From NCBI GenBank assembly GCA_009927195.1, contig RFNL01000177.1, forward strand, positions 1 through 8,325: a stretch of 8,325 bases of DNA. The letters are read 5' to 3'. Each line of letters starts with the position of its first letter. Within the stretch, counting starts at the first letter, position 1. Of this stretch, positions 1-5,832 are shown one piece after another. The stretch is from Betaproteobacteria bacterium. Its GTDB lineage: Bacteria; Pseudomonadota; Gammaproteobacteria; Burkholderiales; Burkholderiaceae_C. The notes below the pieces were generated by a model. It was not told where the DNA came from. It did not search any database and saw nothing but the letters and a program-made list of their open reading frames with translations. The translations under genes were made by a program, and so were the position numbers.

Positions 1-58
1 CTATGGCGGTGCAGAACACCCCCACAGTGCCCAACAACCCAAACCGCTGGACATCTAA
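1..58 (+). CDS. rplM: 50S ribosomal protein L13, C-terminal end only (partial)
   Basis: Only the last 18 codons and the TAA stop (56-58) are present; the gene starts left of the window. The readable tail is YGGAEHPHSAQQPKPLDI, which resembles the conserved L13 C-terminus (EHPHxAQQPKxLxI) of betaproteobacteria. L13 is an early-assembling protein of the large ribosomal subunit. The identification is reinforced by rpsI lying 9 nt downstream, since rplM-rpsI is one of the most conserved bacterial operons. The rpsI Shine-Dalgarno sequence overlaps the rplM stop codon, which suggests translational coupling between the two proteins. Confidence 0.93.
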   Translation, partial: YGGAEHPHSAQQPKPLDI

Positions 59-62
59 GGAG
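57..62 (+). promoter_or_regulatory. Ribosome binding site of rpsI overlapping the rplM stop
   Basis: The sequence AAGGAG begins inside the TAA stop codon of rplM and sits 5 nt before the rpsI ATG at 68. It fixes the rpsI start. It also implies that ribosomes finishing rplM can re-initiate directly on rpsI. Confidence 0.85.
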
Positions 63-67
63 CCCCC

Positions 68-460
68 ATGATTGGTGATTGGAACAATGGCACCGGCCGA
101 CGCAAATCCAGCGTTGCCCGCGTGTTTCTGAAAAAAGGCTCCGGCAAGATCACGGTCAACGGCAAAGACATCGCAAATTTCTTTGGCCGCCAAACCTCGA
201 TCATGATCGCCAAGCAACCGCTGATGCTGACCAACCATGCCGAGACCTTTGACATCCAAGTCAATGTCCACGGTGGTGGCGAATCTGGCCAAGCAGGTGC
301 TTTGCGCCACGGCATCACGCGCGCTTTGATCGACTACGACGCCAGCCTCAAGCCCGCGTTGTCGGCCGCTGGGTTTGTGACCCGTGACGCGCGTGAAGTC
401 GAGCGTAAAAAGGTCGGTTTGCACAGCGCGCGCCGCCGCAAACAGTTCAGCAAACGCTGA
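68..460 (+). CDS. rpsI: 30S ribosomal protein S9
   Basis: This 130-residue protein is full length for bacterial S9 and belongs to family uS9. Visible hallmarks are the N-terminal GTGRRKSSVARVFLKKGSGKI segment (residues 8-28), the glycine-rich GGGESGQAGALRHGITRAL stretch (about 69-87), and the basic C-terminal tail ending RRRKQFSKR. In the known ribosome structure the final Lys-Arg of S9 reaches into the P site and contacts the tRNA anticodon stem-loop; both residues are present here. The gene is second in the rplM-rpsI operon, with a Shine-Dalgarno sequence overlapping the preceding stop. A strong intrinsic terminator begins 22 nt after its stop, so it is the last gene of the transcript. Nothing about it is unusual. 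Confidence 0.98.
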   Translation: MIGDWNNGTGRRKSSVARVFLKKGSGKITVNGKDIANFFGRQTSIMIAKQPLMLTNHAETFDIQVNVHGGGESGQAGALRHGITRALIDYDASLKPALSAAGFVTRDAREVERKKVGLHSARRRKQFSKR

Positions 461-481
461 TCTTCGGCCAATCCTTCATCC

Positions 482-517
482 AAAACCGCTGTGGGCTTGC
501 CCGCCACAGCGGTTTTT
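482..517 (+). terminator. Rho-independent terminator of the rplM-rpsI operon
   Basis: A perfect 13-bp stem (AAAACCGCTGTGG at 482-494 with its complement at 504-516) encloses a 9-nt loop and runs directly into five Ts (513-517), then ATTT. The A-rich 5' arm makes it potentially bidirectional, but only the plus strand has a gene ending here. Confidence 0.93.
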
Positions 518-628
518 ATTTGCAGTTCCAACCCTCACGACAGCAAGGCGTTCACAGCCCATGCGACGGGCGGGGCTGATTCCGACTAAACTCAGGCACA
601 CCTATTCCCCCCACATGAGGAGCCTCCC

Positions 629-994
629 ATGAGCGCGATCGCCGAAGCCGTTCCCACCGAAATGCCCGAACCCATTGTGTTCACCGACAGTGCTGCGGCC
701 AAGGTGGCCGAACTGATTGCCGAAGAAGGCAATCCCGATTTGAAGTTGCGGGTGTTTGTCCAAGGCGGCGGCTGCTCAGGTTTTCAATATGGCTTCACCT
801 TTGACGAAGTGACCAATGAAGACGACACCACCATGAGCAAGCACGGGGTTGCCTTGTTGATCGATGCCATGAGCTACCAATATCTGTTGGGCGCAGAAAT
901 CGACTACAAAGAGGACTTGCAAGGGGCGCAGTTCGTCATCAAAAACCCGAATGCGACCACCACGTGCGGATGTGGCTCGTCCTTTTCGGTCTGA
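629..994 (+). CDS. erpA: A-type iron-sulfur cluster carrier / insertion protein ErpA
   Basis: This 121-residue protein belongs to the HesB/IscA/ErpA family, whose members carry assembled [4Fe-4S] or [2Fe-2S] clusters from the scaffold to apo-enzymes in the cytoplasm; ErpA serves the isoprenoid enzymes IspG/IspH and other targets. The three cluster-ligating cysteines are all present: C49 in GGGCSGFQYGF, and C113 and C115 in the C-terminal TCGCGSSFSV. The N-terminal extension (residues 1-14) and the short C-terminus after CGCG fit ErpA better than IscA, as does the location beside rpsI rather than in an isc operon. The start is set by GAGGAG at 617-622, 6 nt before the ATG. The 168-nt gap from rpsI contains the rpsI terminator, so erpA should have its own promoter. 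A TAAACT at 587-592 could be a -10 element, but no convincing -35 accompanies it. Confidence 0.95.
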   Translation: MSAIAEAVPTEMPEPIVFTDSAAAKVAELIAEEGNPDLKLRVFVQGGGCSGFQYGFTFDEVTNEDDTTMSKHGVALLIDAMSYQYLLGAEIDYKEDLQGAQFVIKNPNATTTCGCGSSFSV

Positions 995-1030
995 TGCCTC
1001 TGGGCGACTGGGGCGTTCAGCCCTGATACC

Positions 1031-2140
1031 TCAAGCGGGGTAAATGCCACCCAGTACGCGGGCGCCTTTGGCGCCCGTTGCTTTGGGCGCATTGCCCGGC
1101 AGGCCCAGACAGGTTTGCCTCGCCAGCCAGGCAAATGCGGCCGCTTCGACCTGACAGGGAGGCAGGCCGGCTTCGCTGGTGCTGGACACCGGCAAATTAG
1201 GCAATTGCTGTTGCAACATCGCCATCAGGCATTCATTGAAAACACCCCCACCGCACACCATCAATTTTTTGCTGTTGGGCGCATACCGAGAAACGGCATT
1301 TGCAATGCCGTGTGCCGTGAGTGCGCACAAACTGGCTTGCACATCCTGGGGCATCAGCTTTTTCTGGTTGGAGAGTTGGCGGTCCAGCCATTCGGCGTGG
1401 AACCGATCGCGGCCCGTGCTTTTGGGCGGGGGTGAATGGAAAAAGGGATCTTGCAAGCAGATGTCCAGCAAGCGTTGCTGGACCTGTCCCGAGGCCGCCC
1501 AGCGGCCGGAGTTGTCAAAGGCCTGGCCGGTATGGCGATGGCACCACAGGTCCATCAACACATTACCTGGCCCGCAGTCAAACCCCAGGATTTCGCCATC
1601 ACGGGACAAAATGCTCAGGTTGGCGATACCGCCAATGTTGACGATGGCCAAATCCTGACCCGGTTGGCCAAAAAGCGCTTGGTGAAAAGCCGGTACCAGT
1701 GGCGCACCTTGTCCGCCAGCGGCCACATCGCGGTTGCGCCAATCGGCCACCACGGCAATGCCGCTCAACTCGGCCAACAGGCTGGGGTTTTGAATTTGCA
1801 AGCTGTAGCCCGTGCCGTCGTGCAAGCCGGGTTGGTGGCGCACGGTTTGCCCATGGGCCCCGATGGCGCGCACCTGGGCCGCTTTGTAGGGGCTTTGGTC
1901 GAGCAAGCGATCCACCACATCGGCATATACCCGCGTCAAGGCATTGGCCGCCAAGGCGCTTCGGTGCAGTTCGTTGGGGCCCGACAGGTTCAATGCCATC
2001 AACTGGGCGCGCAACTCCGGCGCGAATGCCAAATGTTGGTGGGTCAGTACCTGCATGTGTGCCGGCGCGAAGTCCACCAGTACGCCGTCCACCCCATCCA
2101 GCGACGTGCCGGACATGAGGCCGATGTACAAATCGGACAT
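1031..2140 (-). CDS. anmK: Anhydro-N-acetylmuramic acid kinase
   Basis: AnmK (369 residues, normal length) phosphorylates and opens 1,6-anhydro-MurNAc released by lytic transglycosylases, giving MurNAc-6-phosphate for peptidoglycan recycling in the cytoplasm. Family marks seen here are the N-terminal ATP-binding GLMSGTSLDGVD (residues 7-18), VADWRNRDVAAGGQGAPLVP (131-150), NIGGIANLS (168-176), GFDCGPGN (186-193), where D188 aligns with the catalytic aspartate, DPFF followed by PPPKSTGRDRF (231-247), CGGGVFN (296-302) and EAAAFAWLA (332-340). The start ATG (2140-2138) lies 3 nt after the M23 peptidase stop. The preceding bases (CCAGTAAAAC) contain no Shine-Dalgarno sequence, so translation probably depends on coupling to the upstream gene. 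It converges on erpA with 36 nt between the stop codons. Confidence 0.97.
   Translation of the reverse strand: MSDLYIGLMSGTSLDGVDGVLVDFAPAHMQVLTHQHLAFAPELRAQLMALNLSGPNELHRSALAANALTRVYADVVDRLLDQSPYKAAQVRAIGAHGQTVRHQPGLHDGTGYSLQIQNPSLLAELSGIAVVADWRNRDVAAGGQGAPLVPAFHQALFGQPGQDLAIVNIGGIANLSILSRDGEILGFDCGPGNVLMDLWCHRHTGQAFDNSGRWAASGQVQQRLLDICLQDPFFHSPPPKSTGRDRFHAEWLDRQLSNQKKLMPQDVQASLCALTAHGIANAVSRYAPNSKKLMVCGGGVFNECLMAMLQQQLPNLPVSSTSEAGLPPCQVEAAAFAWLARQTCLGLPGNAPKATGAKGARVLGGIYPA
1059..1084 (+). terminator. Possible terminator of erpA, inside the 3' end of anmK
   Basis: A perfect 8-bp GC stem (CGGGCGCC at 1059-1066, GGCGCCCG at 1070-1077) with a TTT loop is followed on the plus strand by TTGCTTT. 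It lies 65 nt past the erpA stop but within the last codons of the convergent anmK. The 36-nt spacer between the two stop codons holds no better candidate. The T-tract is interrupted, so termination efficiency is uncertain. On the minus strand no T run follows it, so it would act for erpA only. Confidence 0.45.
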
Positions 2141-2143
2141 GTT

Positions 2144-3499
2144 TTACTGGATGTTGGCAGGGGTGAAGCTGGCTGCAGCCGCCATGTCTTTTTGCGCTTG
2201 AGCGGCATGCTGGCGAAACTGGGGCAAGGCGGCCTCAGACACGGGAATGGCCTCGCTTTGGCGGGCCAAGGTCAAGGGGTCTTGGTGTTTGCCGTTGACC
2301 CGAAACTCAAAATGCAGGTGGGGCCCAGTGGCCCAGCCAGTGGCGCCCACGGCCCCCAAGGTTTGGCCTTGAGACACCGACTGACCCACACGCACATCAA
2401 TGCGGCTCAAGTGGGCATAAACGGTTTTGTGGCCGTTGCGATGCGACAGCGTGACCACATTGCCATAACCACCTTGCTGGCCCGCTGCCTCGACCACACC
2501 GTCACCCACACTGCGCACGGGGGTGCCTGTGGGGGCGGCGTAATCGACCCCCAAATGGGCGCGCCAGGTTTGCAAAATAGGGTGAAACCGCAGTTTGAAG
2601 CCGCTGGTCACGCGGGAAAAAGCCAAGGGGGATGCCAAATAAGCACGACGCAGGCTTTGGCCGGCCAAATTAAAGTACCCCCCCTTGGACGCGGAGGGCT
2701 CCTGGAACCAGACCGCATGGTAGGTTTTGCCATTGTTCAAAAATTGCGCGGCCAAAACCTTGCCCGTGCGCAGGGGTTCTCCATCGGCTTCGAGCGACTC
2801 ATAAACAACAGAGAAGCGGTCGCCTTTGCGCAAGGCCCGGTAAAAATCAATGTCACCGGCAAATATGTCAGCCAATTGATGGGCCACGCTGTCAGGAATG
2901 CGGGCCTCATCGGTGGCGGCAAACAAAGAGGTCTGAATGACCCCACTGGCCATTTGGGTGGAGGCTTGCAGCGGCGCCTCTTGCAGGGCCGAGGTGAATG
3001 TGCCATTGGCTTGGCGAGTGATGCGCAAGCGCTTGAACTGGCGGCCATCATCACTGGCCCAACGGGCCACCAACTCGGAGAGATGCTGTTGGGCATTGGT
3101 GCTGGCTTGCAGATTGCGGCCTGAGCGCGCCAACAGGTGCTGCTTGACCAAAGGGTCTTGGCGCAGGAATTGGGCGGCACTGGCGTCGGCCACCCCCAAG
3201 CGTGACAGCAAACTGTCGGCGCTGTCGTTGCTGCGGGAAACTTCTGAGCGGAACAACTGAAGTTGGGCCAAGTCGACCCGAATGTCGCTGCTGGGCAGAG
3301 CCTGCAGGGGCTTGTCAATCACTTGGCGCACGGGCAGATCTGAGGCATCCGGGCCCAGCGAAGCAACCGCCACGGCCCCGCCGCCGGCCAGCAACATGAA
3401 AGCGCTCACACCTGCCAAAGCCGCATGCGGGTGACGGCGATGCCAGCTTTGCCATGTGGCCCACAGTGATAAGAGGATTGGTTTCAAACCGAAGTTCAT
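2144..3499 (-). CDS. M23-family murein endopeptidase, membrane-anchored (MepM-like)
   Basis: This 451-residue protein is predicted to cut peptide cross-links of peptidoglycan in the periplasm. A basic, Trp-rich N-terminus (1-25) precedes one hydrophobic segment at about 26-48, which serves as membrane anchor or uncleaved signal. Residues of about 70-270 form the regulatory or substrate-binding region seen in MepM/Csd3-type proteins (FYRALRKGDRFSVVYES at about 219-235). The C-terminal peptidase domain (about 295-410) keeps the zinc ligands H315 and D319 (AHLGVDYAAPTGTP) and H396 in GPHLHFEF (H394 is the other HxH histidine), plus the catalytic-site H363 (YAHLS). An Ala/Gln-rich tail follows. 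The catalytic set is complete, so it should be active and not an EnvC/NlpD-type activator. No in-frame start codon exists between the ATG at 3499 and the tyrS start. No Shine-Dalgarno sequence is visible. It shares an operon with anmK: one enzyme acts on the wall, the other recycles its debris. Confidence 0.93.
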   Translation of the reverse strand: MNFGLKPILLSLWATWQSWHRRHPHAALAGVSAFMLLAGGGAVAVASLGPDASDLPVRQVIDKPLQALPSSDIRVDLAQLQLFRSEVSRSNDSADSLLSRLGVADASAAQFLRQDPLVKQHLLARSGRNLQASTNAQQHLSELVARWASDDGRQFKRLRITRQANGTFTSALQEAPLQASTQMASGVIQTSLFAATDEARIPDSVAHQLADIFAGDIDFYRALRKGDRFSVVYESLEADGEPLRTGKVLAAQFLNNGKTYHAVWFQEPSASKGGYFNLAGQSLRRAYLASPLAFSRVTSGFKLRFHPILQTWRAHLGVDYAAPTGTPVRSVGDGVVEAAGQQGGYGNVVTLSHRNGHKTVYAHLSRIDVRVGQSVSQGQTLGAVGATGWATGPHLHFEFRVNGKHQDPLTLARQSEAIPVSEAALPQFRQHAAQAQKDMAAAASFTPANIQ

Positions 3500-3546
3500 G
3501 GGGTCAGGCCCAACGCTGCCACTTAAAATAGCGAAAAAACCGGCGC

Positions 3547-3575
3547 AGTATAAACCTTTGAGGGACCGGTGTAAA
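3547..3575 (-). promoter_or_regulatory. Sigma70-type promoter of the M23 peptidase-anmK operon
   Basis: Read on the minus strand, TTTACA (3575-3570) and TATACT (3552-3547) are separated by exactly 17 bp. Each hexamer matches the sigma70 consensus at 5 of 6 positions. Transcription would start near 3540, leaving a leader of about 41 nt before the ATG at 3499. The -10 box overlaps a plus-strand TATAAA (3549-3554) that could serve the divergent tyrS, so the two promoters may compete. Confidence 0.75.
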
Positions 3576-3585
3576 CCTAAATAGA

Positions 3586-3591
3586 TATATG
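3586..3591 (+). promoter_or_regulatory. Candidate -10 box for a leaderless tyrS transcript
   Basis: TATATG (4 of 6 to TATAAT) occupies positions -12 to -7 relative to the in-frame ATG at 3598. Transcription would begin at or next to that A. No good -35 lies 16-18 bp upstream; TTGAGG at 3558-3563 is 22 bp away. The alternative -10, TATAAA at 3549-3554, would give a leader of roughly 28 nt to ATG 3589 but also lacks a well-placed -35. Confidence 0.3.
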
Positions 3592-4821
3592 AATCAAATG
3601 CCTGTATCCAATACCTCTGTGAGCGCCCAGGTTCAGCACGCCTTGGACGTGAGCCTGCGTGGATGCGAAGAACTGTTGCCGCAGGAAGAATGGATCAAAA
3701 AGTTGCAGCGCTCTGAAGCCAGCGGCAAGCCCTTGCGCATCAAGCTTGGCTTGGACCCGACTGCGCCTGACATCCATGTGGGCCACACCGTGGTCCTCAA
3801 CAAAATGCGCCAATTGCAAGATTTGGGTCACCAAGTGATCTTTTTGATCGGCGACTTCACCTCTCTGATCGGGGACCCCTCCGGACGCAACAGCACCCGC
3901 CCGCCACTCACGCCAGCGCAAATCAAAGCCAATGCCGACACCTATTACAAGCAAGCCAGCATGGTTCTGGACCCGTCCAAAACCGAGATTCGCTACAACA
4001 GCGAGTGGAGCGACCCGTTGGGTGCCCGGGGCATGATTGAGTTGGCGGCCAAGTACAGCGTGGCCCGGATGATGGAGCGCGACGACTTTCACAAGCGCTT
4101 TCACAGCGGTCAAACCATTAGCGTGCACGAGTTTTTGTACCCTTTGATGCAGGGCTATGACAGCGTTGCCTTGAAAAGCGATTTGGAATTGGGCGGTACT
4201 GACCAAAAGTTCAACCTGTTGATGGGGCGCCACTTGCAGCAAGAGTATGGGCAAGAGCCGCAATGCATTTTGACCATGCCATTGCTCGAAGGCTTGGATG
4301 GCGTGGACAAGATGTCCAAAAGCAAGCACAACTACATAGGCATCACCGAAGACCCCAACACCATGTTTGCCAAAGTCATGTCCATCAGTGACACCTTGAT
4401 GTGGCGTTGGTACACCTTGTTGAGCTTTCAAAGTTTGCAGGCAATCGCCGCTTTGAAGGCCGAGGTCGATGGCGGGCGCAATCCGCGCGATGCCAAAGTG
4501 ATGTTGGCCAAAGAAATCACCACCCGTTTTCACACGCCTGCTTTGGCCAATGCGGCCGAACTCGACTTTGTCAACCGCAGCAAAGGCGGCATTCCGGATG
4601 TGATCCCAGAACTGCACTTGTCGGGTGCACCCCTGGGCATTGCGGCATTGTTGAAAAGTGCCGGCCTTACGGCATCAAGCAGCGAAGCCAATCGATTGAT
4701 CGATGGTGGGGGGGTGCGTGTGGATGGATCCGTGATCAGCGATAAAGCCTTGAAGCTCAATGCGGGCAGCCATGTGGTGCAAGTGGGCAAGCGCAAGTTT
4801 GCCCGGGTGCATCTGCACTGA
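3589..4821 (+). CDS. tyrS: Tyrosyl-tRNA synthetase
   Basis: This class I aminoacyl-tRNA synthetase (410 residues) activates tyrosine with ATP and charges tRNA-Tyr. The HIGH-type motif reads HVGH (63-66) after LGLDPTAPDI, and the second signature is a perfect KMSKS (241-245). The tyrosine-pocket region includes YPLMQGYDS (184-192) and GGTDQ (202-206). A C-terminal S4 RNA-binding domain covers about 347-410 (GIAALLKSAGL, SSSEANRLIDGGGVRVDG). Motif wording and length fit the TyrRS type common in proteobacteria other than the E. coli form. The start is uncertain: ATG 3589 and ATG 3598 (in frame, three codons later, MPVSNTS) are both possible and neither has a Shine-Dalgarno sequence. The second fits a leaderless transcript. 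The dtd gene often found after tyrS in related genomes is not here; a CDF transporter gene follows. Confidence 0.97.
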   Translation: MNQMPVSNTSVSAQVQHALDVSLRGCEELLPQEEWIKKLQRSEASGKPLRIKLGLDPTAPDIHVGHTVVLNKMRQLQDLGHQVIFLIGDFTSLIGDPSGRNSTRPPLTPAQIKANADTYYKQASMVLDPSKTEIRYNSEWSDPLGARGMIELAAKYSVARMMERDDFHKRFHSGQTISVHEFLYPLMQGYDSVALKSDLELGGTDQKFNLLMGRHLQQEYGQEPQCILTMPLLEGLDGVDKMSKSKHNYIGITEDPNTMFAKVMSISDTLMWRWYTLLSFQSLQAIAALKAEVDGGRNPRDAKVMLAKEITTRFHTPALANAAELDFVNRSKGGIPDVIPELHLSGAPLGIAALLKSAGLTASSSEANRLIDGGGVRVDGSVISDKALKLNAGSHVVQVGKRKFARVHLH

Positions 4822-4830
4822 AGGCCTTCA
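4819..4830 (+). repeat. 12-bp perfect palindrome at the tyrS stop
   Basis: TGAAGGCCTTCA is identical on both strands and begins with the tyrS TGA stop codon. It lies 35 nt before the CDF start and overlaps the first of two TTCACC direct repeats (4827-4832 and 4838-4843). It has no loop and no T-tract, so it is not a terminator; a protein binding site or chance are the alternatives. Confidence 0.4.
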
Positions 4831-4852
4831 CCGGGCGTTCACCAGACCCGCC

Positions 4853-4858
4853 TATCAT
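4853..4858 (+). promoter_or_regulatory. Candidate -10 box for a leaderless CDF transcript
   Basis: TATCAT (5 of 6 to TATAAT) sits at -12 to -7 relative to the ATG at 4865, placing the expected transcription start on the A of the start codon. There is no Shine-Dalgarno sequence in the preceding 20 nt. The best -35-like hexamer, TTCACC at 4827-4832, is 20 bp upstream of the box, which is wide. Confidence 0.45.
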
Positions 4859-4864
4859 GGGCGC

Positions 4865-5794
4865 ATGAAACGCATTCCCGTTTTTAATTTCACCCCACGC
4901 CAATGGCTGTGGGTATCGATCGCGGTGGCCTTGATCACCATCGCTTTGAAAACCTGGGCTTGGTACATCACCGATTCGGTGGGCTTGTTGTCCGATGCCA
5001 TGGAGTCTTTGGTCAACTTGGCCAGCGCCATGTTTGGCCTGACCATGGTCACTGTGGCCGCACTCCCGCCCGACGAGGAACATCCTTATGGCCACCACAA
5101 GGCCGAGTATTTTTCCTCTGGCTTTGAGGGCATTCTCATCGTCGTGGCGGCTTTGGGCATCGTTTGGACGGCCGCTCAGCGTTTCGCCGATCCCCAAGCC
5201 TTACAAGAGGTGGACTTGGGTCTGGCCTTGTCCGTGGGCAGTTCCGTGCTCAATGGCTTGTTGGCCTGGGTGATGATGGGCGCGGCGCGCGAGCACCGCT
5301 CCATGGCCTTGGAGGCCGATGCCAAACACTTGATCACCGATGTGTGGACCTCGGTGGGTGTGGTGCTGGGCATTGTGCTGGTGCAGTGGAGTGGTTGGCT
5401 TTGGTTGGATGCGGTGGTGGCGATTGGTGTAGCCCTTAATATTTTGAAAGAGGGGGTGCATTTGATTTGGCGTTCATCACAAGGCCTGATGGATGAGGCG
5501 GTTGAACCAGAAACCATGCAGCACATCCAAGCGGTGCTCGACAGCTTTGCCCACCAACGCGGTGCCACGGCCATCATTCGTTTTGATCACATCTCCACAC
5601 GCCGCGCGGGCCAGCGCCGCTTTATCGATGTGCACATGCACATGCCCGCAAGCTGGTCTTTGGGTCGAGCCGCCGCATTGCGAACCAATGTAGAGCAAGC
5701 GCTGATGAGTGCAGTGCCGGGTTTGCGTGCCAGCATCCAATTGCTGCCCAGCGATGTGGAAGCGCATTTCCAGGATGTGCGCGATGTGAAGTGA
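4865..5794 (+). CDS. Cation diffusion facilitator (CDF) family divalent metal transporter, FieF/YiiP-like
   Basis: This 309-residue inner-membrane protein probably exports Zn, Fe or a related divalent cation using the proton gradient. Hydrophobic segments lie at about 14-36, 41-66, 87-104, 117-140, 160-175 and 178-195, followed by a cytoplasmic dimerisation domain (about 212-300). The conserved HPYGHHKAEYFSSGFEG (73-89) keeps residues matching YiiP site B (D70, H73, H77). At the transport site, H155 and D159 in HLITD are present, but the TM2 pair that is Asp-Asp in YiiP reads E47 and N51 (AMESLVN). The C-terminal domain has H242 and H257 but no clear H-x-D at its end. The metal specificity therefore cannot be assigned. 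The frame stays open back to 4760 inside tyrS, but MKRIPVF at 4865 is chosen because the upstream residues look unlike this family and fall within the tyrS S4 domain. dbpA follows after 38 nt. Confidence 0.92.
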   Translation: MKRIPVFNFTPRQWLWVSIAVALITIALKTWAWYITDSVGLLSDAMESLVNLASAMFGLTMVTVAALPPDEEHPYGHHKAEYFSSGFEGILIVVAALGIVWTAAQRFADPQALQEVDLGLALSVGSSVLNGLLAWVMMGAAREHRSMALEADAKHLITDVWTSVGVVLGIVLVQWSGWLWLDAVVAIGVALNILKEGVHLIWRSSQGLMDEAVEPETMQHIQAVLDSFAHQRGATAIIRFDHISTRRAGQRRFIDVHMHMPASWSLGRAAALRTNVEQALMSAVPGLRASIQLLPSDVEAHFQDVRDVK

Positions 5795-5820
5795 AGGGCT
5801 GTGCGGCCAGCCAAGACGCT

Positions 5821-5826
5821 GATAAT
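5821..5826 (+). promoter_or_regulatory. Candidate -10 box for a leaderless dbpA transcript
   Basis: GATAAT (5 of 6 to TATAAT) sits at -12 to -7 relative to the dbpA ATG at 5833, placing the expected transcription start on the first base of the gene. No Shine-Dalgarno sequence precedes the ATG. A -35 match at 16-18 bp spacing is not evident. Confidence 0.45.
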
Positions 5827-5832
5827 GCCCGA

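Noticed and set aside
580..600. Possible IscR site upstream of erpA (CCGACTAAACTCAGG)
   Set aside because: It holds parts resembling each half of an IscR type 1 motif (GACTAA and ACTC-GG), but the half-site spacing is about 3 nt too short, and type 2 spacing does not fit either. IscR control of erpA is plausible from E. coli but not shown by this sequence.
384..632. An 82-codon plus-strand frame from inside rpsI to the erpA start
   Set aside because: It overlaps the end of rpsI and runs through the rpsI terminator. Its composition looks like out-of-frame translation.
1436..3124. A 562-codon open frame on the plus strand running antisense across anmK and the M23 gene
   Set aside because: It lies in exact codon register with both minus-strand genes, which share one frame. 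Antisense stops there need sense codons TTA, CTA or TCA, which are rare in this genome. Its translation has no recognisable domain, and both sense genes are unmistakable.
3577..4617. A 346-codon open frame antisense to tyrS
   Set aside because: It is in register with tyrS codons and explained by the same codon-bias effect. The residues show no family motifs.
4708..4714. Run of seven G in tyrS as a slippage or phase-variation site
   Set aside because: It encodes the glycines of a normal S4-domain loop (IDGGGVRVDG). The frame continues intact to the proper C-terminus, and tyrS is essential.
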